From Isoetes taiwanensis (Eukaryota > Streptophyta > Lycopodiopsida > Isoetales > Isoetaceae): a DNA stretch of 64,000 nt. The position numbers were made by a program, and so were the translations under genes. The first letter of the stretch is position 1; each line of letters starts with the position of its first letter. This document shows, piece by piece, positions 33,031 to 45,214 of this stretch. Below the pieces are notes generated by a model, which was given only the letters and a program-made list of their open reading frames with translations, was not told the origin of the DNA and made no database searches. The stretch spans positions 8,900,260 through 8,964,259 of the forward strand of contig JAJEKV010000010.1 in NCBI GenBank assembly GCA_021234155.1, written 5' to 3'.

Positions 33031-36000
33031 ATAAGGGATGTTCTACAATGTGAAGCCTACAAATTTAAATCTATGAAGCATGACTGGCATCATGTAGATC
33101 CCCAATTCCTTTTTTTTATATACAAAGCATTTTCAATTTGCTTGAATAGAATTTACTTAATTGGTATCATCCAAACATATTCCCTTGTAAATTCAATATG
33201 TGGGAAGGCACCTAATGAAGAAATGTTGTAAATAATTTAATTACATTTTCCAATGAAGATTCTTAGTTTTGTCAATTCTATATGGTTGTCAATGAAGGTA
33301 CTTGCCTTAGTCAATTCTATATGTCAAACATTAGAGTTCTTGCACATACTACATGATATGCTAGTATGATGGATGCACATTCCAAAGGATTCAAGTTCTA
33401 TCTTATTTTGGATTTGAACAATTTTTAAGCTTATTGCAGGCAATGATGAAGTTATAGAGATACTTAGATACATGTAGCGAAAATGTTGATGAGACAAATG
33501 TAACTTGGATAAACTACATGCTACGAAGTAGAAAATGAAATAGTTCTTCCCTAAATTGTTCATATAATCCTTTACATTCATTGCATTGCATCGCTCAAAC
33601 ACCAAGCATAAGAACAATATAAGTAGACATGATATTCTGGGCATATGGGGAATGAGAGGTATAGAAGAAGGGAGATGATATGTTCAGTGGCTCAAGAATA
33701 CATATTTGTTCTTAGCTTATTTATCGAAAAATTCATATTTGTTGATTTGTCGATATTTGTTCTATTCTAATCTTGTAGGGGACATGAAATAGAAGCCATA
33801 CTTTGATAATCCGGTGGGGCATTTATCCAAGGACCACTAATCTTGAAATGCCTAATATTGCAACATTTTGTTGGTCCCTTCAATGATGGGAAGCAAGAGG
33901 TGACTAAAGTGGCACTTTGTAGATGGGCTTGATGAAGTGCCTCAACGTTCCAATGTCTGGAGCTTGAAATGTAATATTACACATGTGAATGCTTGTGCAC
34001 TAATGCTAAATATTAAAATGCTTGATATTGCTACGATATGTTAGGATGGGAGCAATTTCTAGATGGGCTTGGTGAAGTACCTTGAAATCCATATATATAT
34101 AGCTTAAATTGCCAAATTATACCAGAAAGTAACAATATTGACCATTTATATTGACCATTTATATGCGTTGGGTTATAGACTAATATTGTGTTGATCTATA
34201 ATACTTTACAATGCTACAATGAGACTACATTCACTACCTATCAGACAACAGTAAAAAACGCATGTTGTTAGAATCCTGCAATGCCTTTCTTAGCAATAAG
34301 CGCTCTGCCTCTATCATGCTTGCCTCTCCCCATTCAACCTGCAAAATAATATAGGCATCAAATAGAAGTGCAAATAGACCTTGCAAATAGTAACACGATT
34401 AACTAACCTTAAAGACTTAGTTAATAGAATGATTCAATTTATTAACCTCTACAGGAGGACGATCAGATCTATGAGATCAACAAATAAAGATGTTGTCAAT
34501 ATAGAGCTAGTGGTGAATAAGAATGCCAACCTAACATGTACTTCAAATCAAAATATTATAAAATCCTAACTCTTGGAAATTAAAACTGTTTCAATATTCC
34601 AGTGTTGGAGCAAAGTATAAAGTATAATTCTCTGTGCTGCTCTTACATTTTTGTGATCCTTGGTCATATCCAACCTACTATATATGAGGGCGATGAGCAC
34701 AGCATAGTATATACGCATGGAAAAAAATGGCACATTAAATAGAAAAATTCTTTACCATCTAGAATCTGAAGTTCTGTGAATAACTTAGAACGTCCCTACA
34801 TTTGACTTAGAATCAATTACTGCAAAGACCATCATTCACAGGATGGACAACTCTTAACATCATCAAGACATATCTCAGAGACACAATAAACTCAGAACAT
34901 AATGCTTCTTAAAGCAGACGACCAAGCCTATTTCAAAAAAAAAAATCAACTATAGGCCACCACTGAACATTTTCAAGAAGTCTTTGACACAGCAGCCCCA
35001 GAAGGTATCCTTTTAGAGGGATTGTCCAATGTTGGCCGTCATATTAAAATAATATGAGATCAAGCAACACATACTGATTGAAAACAGCACAGCCAGCATC
35101 AAGCAGGGCATCTCCATTCTGCTGCATTCAAGTTCTCTTAATATTTATTTCCTGTGCTGAAAGATATTGCCCCTAAACAAATCTCTAAAAGAAAAGACAT
35201 TTGGATATTGTAAAAATGGGGAGCAATGCCTCATCTATAATCCCAAATGTACCTTATTTCTTCAGAAAGCCATGTATTGTCAAGCCATGGGAATGAGTTT
35301 AATATCGTGAATAATATAACTCTCAAACATAGAAAACTACTTGAAAGTCCTTACTATTCTGTCTTTAGGTATCTCCTTTAAGAACAGTATAGGATTACAT
35401 ACCAAAACGCTATTCTGTAAGTGACGATTGATAAAATAAGGAGAATGTAGTTTCTTGATTGTACACAAAGTCCGGCCTCGCATGAATATAGACACTGTAA
35501 TCATGATCCGCGTACCAAAACAACATATGCCTCATTCAAAATCTTGGAATCATATGATTGAAATAGCAAGTTTGCACATCAAGTAATGCATGAAAGCGAC
35601 CAACAAATTTAAAGCGGTATCTCGACGCATCAATAGAATAATTTTACGTGCTTTTAGTAGCTTCTAGTTTGACCTCTTTAGTAGAAGTGTCCTTTATCTT
35701 GTCGCATCTTTCTTTGGGACCAAAGTGCCGGTTCACGAAGCTTGATAGATATACAAATGACCGCTCAATGAAGTGAACAACGTTTTTATCCATCAAAAAA
35801 AGAAAAAGGGTGAACAACCAACCTGAAAGGCCCGAATCGAGTCCTACGCCATAAGTATATGCGAGCAATTGTAGATTATAGATTAACCATAGGAACAAGT
35901 TAACATAAAAATAGGTTGCTTTGCAACATACCTTTGCATGCATCGCAAAGATATCGAAAGCAAAGCTATCTGGCTACTTTATCCAGGCCATTGTTTTTAC

Positions 36001-39000
36001 ATAGCTGACAACATAGAAATTATTTCCTTAATGAAATTAAGATGGCAACTCAGCTTTAGACCAAGAACAATAAAGTTTCCAACCCGTAAGTCCTTTAAGT
36101 AATGTGATCCAAATTGTGAGAGATACGCAAGAAACAAACACATGCAATAAGATAAATCGAGGGCTAAGCATTTATCACTCACTGCATGCAAAGCTCATGG
36201 AATAATTGTGTAACAACACTTAATATGAGGTAAAACATGACAGACAAACATAATATATGTGGCAGCACAAAATAGAGGTAAAAAGAATAAATAGAGACCC
36301 ATTTTAAAACCATCAGAATCTGTTAAAAGTCCTCATGGCCAGATTGTGAAATTGTGAATACCATTCAAATCATCTAGCAGATCTTCACCAGAGCGAAGTT
36401 CTAAATGATATGCATTTTCTAGAATGGTTCCTTATTAAAGTCGGTGCCCAGTACCCCATTTAAATACAGTTGGCTAATTAGAACCAGCGTATTGCCCTTG
36501 CCTAGTATTTTACCTCAACACCCATCATATAAGATGATCTTCATACGAAGGATGTGTTAGTCACCTAAGCCCGTATTGTAGGCATCTAACGCCACATCTC
36601 TTGCCATTAGTTCTCTTGTTAACATGCAGTTTGGATATCATTAGCATCCTTTACTTTCTGCTAAATGCTTGACAATTCTTGTAACTGTTGTTGACAGAAG
36701 TATGGCACCATGAGGACGCTAATAGTTGAGAATTGCATGGGTGACAAGGTGGATCTAATGGTGAAAATGAAAATCTACCTAGTACTTCACATCTACTATT
36801 GCAAACTCTCCATTCACAACATTAAAATGGTCAAAAGTAACATATAGTAAGCAATTGTACAATCCTATCTGTTTCTACTCTGCAGACAGACAGTAAGTCC
36901 AATAAATGAATGCAATCCATACAGTTGTTTAACTCCTCCTACATTGCAGCTCATTATAAGCAATTCAAGCATTAGGGATTCCATAGTGGATTGCCATGCC
37001 ACATGTATGCTGCTCTGCATCTCCACACATATCACAGACATAATAAATATGCAGCTTTGGATATGCAAATACACGAACATGAAAATAAGTAGCCTGCCAT
37101 GCATATTTTAATGTTCCTGGCCGGACCTACCTTGTATGTGACCCTGTACCATTTATACTAAATAAGAAAGCCATGGGAATGCGCTGGAAAGAATCATGGA
37201 ATAGCAACATAGAATATAGAATCATTCTGTTATCTGCAGACATAATGGGAATATTTACTTGGAACCACTAACTATAAAATAAAACACATTCAAATTGATA
37301 TGGACATGAAAAGAAAGTTGACCTAGCTGTAGTTTTTGATTCGTTAGATTTGGTCTTCAAACCGTGGCAACCCAGAGGACCATAGAGCATACTTCATAAG
37401 AAGGTGATCCACCTTGAATCCTTTAGAATTAGACGCCCTGCACAGATAGGTAGCAAGTGATAAGTTCATGTGCAGTAAGAAGTTCCAAAGATTTACCTTC
37501 TTGTGACTATACTGTGTTAATAAGAGTCACAACAGACTAAATTGAAACAAAGGAGAGAAGAGTTCTTACTTCTAGAATATTGCTTTGGCCCAGCTCTTTT
37601 TTGAAACCATGGCTTTGGCTTCAAGATATTCCTTGATCTTCCTTGAGTTGAACAAACGACATGATCAGTGTCATTCAAATATAGCTTAGATAGCTTGTTT
37701 CAAAACAACAAAATGGAGGATACGGAATCTAAGGCGAGTTTACATTCATGCCAAAAATGTGGGAAAACAAACCTCTGAAAAACCGTCGAATCTGTATGCC
37801 AGCATATAACGAATGCATTTTCGATTGGAATGATTTAGAAAATACCCTTCTGCCATTGCATAATCTTGAGGAATCCTGGCATGCCGATATGTTAGAAAGG
37901 AAAAACAAATATGTCGGCAGATGCTTAGATCTTGCAATTTCACCTTGCAAATGGCAATCGTGGAGCAAGCGGATAATCGCGCCTTCCCTTCACAATGGTA
38001 TTGCGCAATGCTCTGCTTTGCTTTTCGCTTGCTAGGATGTCATGCATTGCAGTATATGATTTGTATCATGTTTTCTCTGCAGTTGATCCCAAAAAAGAAT
38101 CGCGTCGAAGTTTACACTCCCCACGACATCCAAAAGCCCTTATCCCTGGTCGAAATAATACCACAAAAATTGATCCCGATTTTTGGAAGAACGGAAAAAT
38201 TTGCCGGCCACCAAATCATCAAGAATCTTAGGAAATCAACTTAAAAAAATAATCAAAAACTTTTTCCGCCAAACCGGAAAATCCCAAATTAATAAGATTG
38301 ATCTACACAACTCAAAAATTATAGGCACTATAAGTACAAGAAATACGAAAGCAAGCCCTCTCATCTTAGCTTTACCATCAAAACAATCTTCGTCCCCATG
38401 CTCCCCTGCTAGGGCAAAAGAGTCTAAAATATTTGACCTGTTTGATCTGTGTAAAGCATGACTGTGTTCTACCATTTATAACTGATGGCTTTGCTGCATT
38501 CTGAAAGGAGATTGAAAGGAAAAAACTGCTTGATAATATGCATGTGTTCTTCCATGTTAAAACAGGAATCCATATGATATTTTAGATGCCTTAGATGATA
38601 TCAGATCTGAATGGTCTGGCCCAAGTATATAAGCAAGTGCTCGCCATGACCATGATATTGTAAATGATGTAGAAGGCATTGACTGAAAAAATCACTCTGG
38701 AAACCCACACGGTATAAATTCTACCACAAGGTATAAAAACCTATAAATTCCAGAATTGCTCAGAGATAAAGAGGATAGTTCCACATCAATACAAAAGTAG
38801 AGAGATAAAGAGGATGGTGCACATCAATAGAAAAATATTGAGGTCAAATACAGAGAGCAAAGGAAGGAGAAAATACTCAAATAATCTGGTGGAAGATTCG
38901 TTTAGAATTAGAACAGAAAATTATTAGAATGAAAACAAGAAAGGATACTTATCTGGAACCGCGTTGATATTAGAACGAGCCTGAGAACTATCTTAAGAAA

Positions 39001-39059
39001 AAACCTGAAACCCCAAAAATTGCAATGGCATTTCTACCCTGTATTCTCAACAACCTCTA
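33031..39059. other. Element B interior, no clear gene
   Basis: AT-rich. Minus-strand frames at 35,644-35,943 and 37,729-37,968 have protein-like stretches (for example YFLNHSNRKCIRYMLAYRFD near 37,800, ending at a possible GT donor) but no recognised domain. I cannot tell captured exons from chance frames. Confidence 0.35.
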
Positions 39060-39490
39060 CATAAAAACTCAAATCCAGCATGAAGGACCTGTTGAAGAAG
39101 GCCTTATCTGGAGTGTATAGCCCATTCTTATCTGTGATTCCACTGCTCTTTCCGCCTAACTATGATAGCATCACGGTATGTAAACTTTGCCAAAGAGCTT
39201 GGACCCGAGATATTATTCTTGCATGGCAGCCATTGTCAGTTCTACAGCAGCTCATATTTATTCCAAATCACTGATGACATCTATCCCAGGGATATCAGTT
39301 TTAATGGCGTAATCATATCAACCTTATCTTCATCTGAACATGATACTGAAGAAGCTTGCTTCCGATACCCATCGAATGGCTGCAAGTCCCAGAACTGCTT
39401 ACTTCTGCAGGTCTATTGTTGCTAATTGGGCTTCCTAAATAAGAAGTCCTCTTCATCACTGCCACGAATTCCCAGGGGGTTAGGGAAGCC
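39060..39490 (-). pseudogene. Possible captured exon remnant
   Basis: The minus strand reads GFPNPLGIRGSDEEDFLF (about 39,435-39,490), stops, then SKQFWDLQPFDGYRKQAS and EDKVDMITPLKLISLG (about 39,300-39,400), and later AKFTYRDAIIVRRKEQW (about 39,130-39,190). The acidic, coding-like character and possible AG acceptors suggest pieces of a host gene picked up by the Helentron-like element. The source gene is not recognised, and stops exclude function. Confidence 0.3.
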
Positions 39491-39999
39491 TTCCTGAGTC
39501 TGCTTCACCAGGAAAACCCTTGATAGGGCCAAAGATAAAAATGGAGTAGACAAATCGCAGACAGCCAAACCCTTGTAACAAAGGCCTCAAGCAGGCAGAG
39601 GGCAAAACGAATTGAAAAGCGGCAATAGAAGAAATAGAAGAAATAGAAGAAGCGGCACTGGTGTAAAGAAAGCAGGTGGTCGCACGGCAAAAGGAAAAAC
39701 AACGAAAAAGCTTGCCCTGACATGAAGAAAACTCGCCAACGCAGAAGAAAAACCAGCAATAAAAGCTTGCACTAGTCTAAAACCGGATGGTTGCACCATA
39801 AAAGTAGAAATCAGCGAAAATTCTAAATAAACAGGCCTTGAACGAAACCAACCAGTGATACAAGGGTGGGAAGATCAAGGCTAAAACTAGTGCTCAAGGA
39901 GATGCAGATGAGCTGATGAAGGAAAAAGACGAGAAGAAGGATGTATAAAGGAATGAAACCCTAACTAACTCAAGATCTATGTGGCAATGGTTTTGAGAA

Positions 40000-41545
40000 T
40001 ACCATTTATCTTCTTATCGTGATACGAAGATAAATTTATTTCTCAAAACCAGCGAGCAACTAACTGAAGAAAAAGCTAAAAGATAAGCCACATCTGGGCA
40101 TCTCCACTAAACAACAAGAGAGTACATCATAAGCCACATCTGGGCATCTCCACTAAACAACAATAGAGTACATCAAATAGAGTACATTAAATGCTACATC
40201 AAATGCTATATGATACTTTGAGAGTGTGGCCATTATAGCCGGGATTAAAAAACCTCGCCCTTTCGGGTTTTCGAGGAAAAACCCTGACGATAATAGAAAC
40301 ACTAAACAAAGATCCTTATTTGAACACAACTAAGTACAACAAGGCTTAATTAAGCTGACAAATGTGCTTGAAGAAGCTGATAGTCATGATTTCTCTGATC
40401 CTTGTATATGCAGATACTAGATTCCCTACACAAGCTGATAACGCAGGAACGGCACTTGGATTCTCCGATAGAGAAAGCCTGCAACCACAGATCACAATAC
40501 CATACTAGAAGCTCAAGAATTATGGACCTGCACATAAAGTGAGACTATTACATCAATCACATAGCCTAGCACGGGGCTCACAATCTGCAACCATCCACTG
40601 GCAACCAACTGAACTAGGCACGAGGGCCTCTTACCAATAATACTAGGCACGAGGGCCTTCCAAACACTAGCACGAGGGCCTACTAAACAATAGCACGAGG
40701 GCCAAGAGTCCACAGAGCTTACCATATCTCCAACCATCCACTAACTCAAGGGCACTAAACTCACAACCAACTGAACAAGATACAAGGGCCTCCAAGATGA
40801 CAACCAAGCACTGACACAAAGGTCAAGATACACAATCTCCACTGTCACACACAACAATAGCCACACATTAGCCACAATGCTAATGCTGCTCGAGCCACAA
40901 TGCTCCACTAAGTTCCCTCTATAAACCCAAGCCATACTCCAAGTGAAAACTGGTGGATTTCAACATAACTAGGAAAACAATAGCGAACACAGTTAAGTAG
41001 ATGGGAGGGAAGAAATGTGTGATGGAATACAATTTAAAGACATTCTTAAATAGGGCAGAATAAAAGGATATGGCAAGGAAACATTGACTTAAGCTGATGA
41101 AAAATGCAAGACATAGCAACATCTAGTACGCTAGCAACTGATGGTCTTTCTCAAACATTATAATGGCACACAAGGACCGTTTAGCAAGGATAAGCACTAA
41201 GAAACCAAAAAGACGAAATCAATTCTAGCAATGGTTTGAGAGGCATGTTTATATAAACAACGATGAAAACGACAAAAAGGATATAAGGGACCTTTAAAAA
41301 CTAGACTCTTTCAACACACAACCATACTGGCACGGGCCACAAATAAAGATAAACTCCTTCAAGGGTCATCCAAACCAAATGACAAAACAACAATGTTGGG
41401 TGGGTGGGTGGGTGGGAAGATCAAGGCTAAAACCAGTGCTCAAGGAGATGCAGATGAGCTGATGAAGGAAAAAGACGAGAAGAAGGATGTATAAAGGAAT
41501 GAAACCCTAACTAACTCAAGATCTATGTGGCAATGGTTTTGAGAA
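40000..41545 (-). mobile_element. Helentron-like element A (1.55 kb, HINE-type)
   Basis: It shares its 5' 136 bp (41,545-41,410) and its 3' ~110 bp (from 40,000) with element B, but the interiors differ. It is joined head-to-tail to B with a single T between AAATGG-TA and TCTCAAAACC, creating a 62-bp palindrome (39,989-40,050). A ~46-bp internal duplication (TAAGCCACATCTGGGCATCT repeated at 40,085 and 40,131) lies near the 3' end. Non-coding. A (GGGT)n run is at 41,397-41,417, exactly where similarity to B stops. Confidence 0.6.
40229..40295 (-). repeat. Hairpin module with GAAA loop, copy 1
   Basis: About 65 bp are shared in inverted orientation with 47,444-47,508. On the minus strand CCTCGAAAACCCGAAAGGGC closes with GAGG: an outer CCTCG/CGAGG stem, an AAAA bulge and an inner CCC/GGG stem capped by GAAA, flanked by T runs. 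Modules like this occur in plant LTR-type retroelements, but no LTR can be delimited here. Confidence 0.6.
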
Positions 41546-41549
41546 GAAA

Positions 41550-42610
41550 ACCATTTTCTGTCTGAAGGGTGTGGGATGTGATCGAGTACACTCTTCATTG
41601 GTATGATTTCACATGTTGCACCGTTTACAATGAGGAGGACCATTGGTGGAGTTGCACTCGTTGGCAAGATGACCTTGATATTTGCAGATGTGACACCAAA
41701 TCTGAGTGCGTTGAGGGCCAGATTGTTGTGGTTGAACTGCATTCCGAGGAACCATGACAGGAGGTATGAAAGGAAGTTCTATGAGGGCAACACCTCGCGA
41801 GGAAACGTTGACTGAGTGGTTGACTAATTCGATAGCCTGCTCCAAGGTCTTGGGTCGCAGGTACTCTGTCATGAGACGAATAGTAGGAGGAAGATCTTGC
41901 AGAAACCAGACAAGAATCTGGCTTTGCGTGGGGTACTCCTGGAGTTTGCTGACCTGAATGTGAAGGCGATCCGCGAAATCACGGGCAGACTCCGTGGGCT
42001 GTTGCTTGAGATCATTGAGTTGCTTGAGGAGTAGCTGATCATCATTCGTGGTGCCATAATGGGAGAGAAACGCAGTTTTCATCTCTTGCCAGTTTTGTTT
42101 CCAATGGCTTTTGTTGGCCATGAGCCATTGATGAGGGGCGCCGCGCAGCGTGGTGGAAAAGATGTGGAACTTGAGTTGTGGTTGAGCGTGGCCATTGAGG
42201 GCAGCCAATGCCTCAAATTCCTCCATGTGAGCTTGTGCACTTTGATCCAGAGGCTTCCCTTTAGTATTTCCGAAGGTGGGATACGTCAGCTTAAGATTTT
42301 GAATAGGAGATGGAGGCAGACCTTGCGCATAGACAGGTGGAGCATAAGCAGGAACATAGCTTTGGGGCACAGCCGTGGGTTGGGAACTAGGCGGCATAGG
42401 AACAGAAAAACCCGGAGGGCCAGAGAGAGGAGCATCCTGTGGCGAAGGACCATGGGAGCCGTCCTCATTAAGCTTTAGATAAGTAAGATTGTAGACAGGG
42501 AGTGCATGCTGAAAAGATGGGGAGGTCTGATATTCATGGACGTGGGGAGGGCCAAAAGAGACATGTGGATAGCCCATCCCTGCAGGGGGAGAAGAAGGTT
42601 GCGAAGGCAA
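41550..42610 (-). pseudogene. Gypsy-type gag with two zinc knuckles, minus strand
   Basis: A long frame (333 codons, 41,609-42,610) starts MPSQPSSPPAGMGYPHVSFG, a Pro-rich N terminus. It continues with a capsid region (residues about 125-250: FHIFSTTLRGAPHQWLMA, QEMKTAFLSHYGTTNDDQLL, ESARDFADRLHIQVSKLQ) and a zinc knuckle CHICKYQGHLANEC (about 311-324). The frame ends in TGA inside a second knuckle, CKRCNM-stop-NHTNEEC, which otherwise keeps perfect CX2CX4HX4C spacing. About 60 bp on, the Helentron-like insertion begins. Gag packages element RNA. The stop and the insertion make it a pseudogene. Confidence 0.8.
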
Positions 42611-43084
42611 AGGGGTGTGACTTGAGGGAATATGAATGTAGGTGCTTTCCAGAGTTTGGAAATAATGAGGAGTGGGCTGGACCGGTGTATGATGTGGCTA
42701 CTGGAGTTGAGAGCAATGCTTACACACAGGGGGAGACCCTGGATGAGAATGAACACGCAGAGTAGGCGGTGCCGACTGCGCCCGTGAAGAGAACCATAGC
42801 ATTGCATGTGACTTTGTTCTTTATATTTACATGTGTTTTGAAATGCATATGAATTTAGTTACATGTGTTCTGAAATGCATGTGTACTATTTTGTCGTTAC
42901 ATTATCAGCAGAAAGTTTGCCTGTAATATAAATCTGGTTGCATCTATTTAACATTTGTTCTATTTTAATTTGCATCTGCTTACTTCTTCTGCAAATTTTG
43001 CTTCTATCTACTCTACATCTCCCTTTATTCTGAATCAAGTGTTTACATTTCTTATTTTCTTATGGTTCTAATTGTGTCAATGCA

Positions 43085-44630
43085 AATACGGGCAGTACCA
43101 AGAAAGCAAGAGCTAAAACTGCAGGTAAACTAAATAATTCATGTTTCTTCCACTATGCATAAGTTCTCTCTATTTCATGTCATTATGTTGTAGGTGAAAA
43201 GAAGGATGTTGTTGGGAAGGGATTGCATTTACCATTCTCAGACATCCCAGTTGTTGAACCTAGCATAAAAGATGCTGCTGTTATCGATGTTGGAAGTCAT
43301 CCACATCTACATCACCTTTTAGAATTGCAACAACTCATAAGGTGAGGGAAAAAACACAGTCATTGCAGGATTTGGAGACTGGGGGGTACGTGGAGAAAAC
43401 TTCAGAAACTGTGGAAGATAGGATGATTAGAGTCTGGTTACATTATGATTACATCTATTGTAGTTAGAGTGCACTAATGTGAGAAATTTTGCAGAGAGGT
43501 TGTGGTCCAAAAAGACATCCCAGCTGTTGAAGCCGAGCTGCTACTGTTGCAGCAACAACTTGAAACCCCAGAAAGTAATCGTTTTTCCTTGTTAGGGTTT
43601 CTTTTTTTGTATCTTGAAACTTATATTGACGTGTTTACAGATGAAATTGCTCAAGATCTTGGTGATGACATTGAAAGCAATCCTCAAGCTTCTGTCGGAG
43701 TTCAAGCTGAGGAAAAGACGGGTTCTTTGGCATATACATTTTTCTTTTTTTGTCTTGCTTTCAAACGACATTAGAATGAAGCACTTTCTCTATTTTAGAG
43801 AAGTATGACGATTCAATGGAGTCTGATGATCTTGAAGAAGCCTTGGAGATTGCAGCCACGGCAACAAAAGAATTTATGGTCAAGGCTGATGCGAAAACAG
43901 CTGGGAAAAGGAAAGTGCAAACCAGAGCAGGGCCATTCGCTGCAAAACGGTAAGTGCTAACTTACCTGCAATTAGTTATACTTCAATAGCTTATTAAACT
44001 TTACTTGTTTTTGCAGGTCTAAAGCACTGGTTACAGAAATTAAAAGTATCAGTTTATGCTTTTAGTCATGGGTCAATTGTTAATGTGACACTAACATCTT
44101 GGATCGGATAATAGAAATGAGGACAATAATAAACTTATGGAATTTACGATTTAAGAACTATCCAACGGCTCAACTAAAACTGGTTGCGTCTGACATAGCA
44201 GTTTTGTATACAAATAACTCTAAAATGAGTACCTGCTTAGTGGATCTTTATAGCAATTCTGAGTTCTATTCTTTGTTATTTTATGTACATATACCTCTAA
44301 TGTTAACCTTAATCTAATTCAGATGCTTGTATGACACATTGCCTTCAGAGTGGAAGAGCAAAATCTTCTTTTATCCTGCTTACAACTATATGAGGTTTAG
44401 AGAAGATACCAGCAGCAAAAGGAAGAGTGAATCAGCTGAAGGATCAGGTAATGTCATAGAAGCAGTTAAATCAGGGATGAATTTGTATCCTTGTACCTAT
44501 CCTTGAGAATGACCATTTTGTGTTTGTTGTTTTTACGCTCACCATCTGATTCCAAGATCCTCCCTGCACCAGCAATTCATATCTTGAACTCTCTTACAGA
44601 TTATATGATGAACGAGAAAGCAATCAAAGG
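43085..44630 (+). CDS. Unrecognised multi-exon gene (nuclear-type, charged)
   Basis: Exons with GT-AG borders can be laid out at about 43,085-43,124, 43,194-43,341, 43,495-43,574, 43,641-43,721, 43,799-43,949, 44,017-44,045, 44,323-44,447 and 44,600-44,630. Phases agree across the first six joins checked (KTAG/EKKDVV, LIR/EVVVQKD, TPE/NEIAQDL, EEKTG/EKYDD, AKR/SKALVTE) and across the last (EGS/DYMMNEK). The join between the sixth and seventh does not fit, so an exon may be missed there. The product is charged, with a repeated phrase DIPVVEP and DIPAVEAE, a Gln/Leu-rich helix and KRKVQTR-like basic runs. Family unknown. An in-frame upstream stretch at 42,650-42,800 (FGNNEEWAGPVYDVATG) may be an earlier exon but contains TAG. 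The 3' end is not found. Confidence 0.5.
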
Positions 44631-44917
44631 GTATGTAATACTTTAAATTCTTGCTTTGCTTTTCTTTGCTATTTCGGTTTGCGAGAATATGTATATCCGA
44701 TGATGGCTCCCCGAGAAGAAACCATTCGGCAGGGTTCTAATACGAATAAATACCCTTGCACCCCAAAAATCTTAGAGAGACCAATATGACAGATGGGTAT
44801 GGCGGCAAGAAAGCAAAACAAAGAATTATAGCTGGTGCAAATAAAATTGAACCAAGTATTAGAAAAAAAAAAGGAAGTATGATTTTTCAACAACATAGAC
44901 AGCTGGGTGTGGAGGTA

Positions 44918-45095
44918 TGATATTTTCCTTCGTTTCACCGAATAGAAGGAAAACAAGGTTCCAGAACTACGATACAGTTAGCAGTTAGTTATTCTTGTCA
45001 TTTTTTTAGTGCTCTATTTGGTATCTTGGCGTCCCTTTCTTTCTTCATCAGCTCTCATAACATCTCCTTTCTTCTTCCTACGGTTTGGCCCTTCA
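44918..45095 (+). repeat. ~175-bp direct repeat, copy 1
   Basis: Begins with TTTTCCTTC, a short loop and GAAGGAAAA, a 9-bp inverted repeat, then AACAAGGTTC(C/T)AGAACTACGA and a pyrimidine-rich CGTCCCTTTCTTTCTTCAT. A copy about 90 per cent identical lies at 46,859-47,035. The two flank the ORF region at 45.2-45.7 kb. Confidence 0.75.
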
Positions 45096-45214
45096 CGTTT
45101 CCCTTTTCTTAGTCTTTATAGCTCCTTACTTCTTCTACGATTTGGCTATTCTGCTTAACGTTTCCTTTGCCTAGTCTTTGGTTGTTTTTTTCCGGTGCAT
45201 CCACGCTACTTGCT

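Larger units (their letters stand above)
29366..39999 (-). mobile_element. Helentron/Helitron2-like element B (10.6 kb)
   Basis: Its 5' end (39,999 on the minus strand) begins TTCTCAAAACC and its 3' end (29,366) is AAATGGTA. The first motif recurs inverted (GGTTTTGAGAAA) about 40 bp before the 3' end, followed by a near-perfect hairpin (TATCTTC...GAAGATA). These asymmetric terminal inverted repeats plus a terminal hairpin are features described for Helentrons, as is insertion between two T's, which fits both flanks here. The outer 136 bp of the 5' end and about 110 bp of the 3' end match element A. No Rep or helicase is visible. Contents: a Helitron, exon-like remnants and AT-rich DNA. Confidence 0.6.

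Noticed and set aside
40000-41545. 1.55-kb segment as a solo LTR of an element filling 29.4-40 kb
   Set aside because: The neighbouring element shares only the outer ~110-136 bp, not a full LTR length. The ends carry asymmetric inverted repeats and a hairpin, and no polypurine tract or primer-binding site adjoins them.
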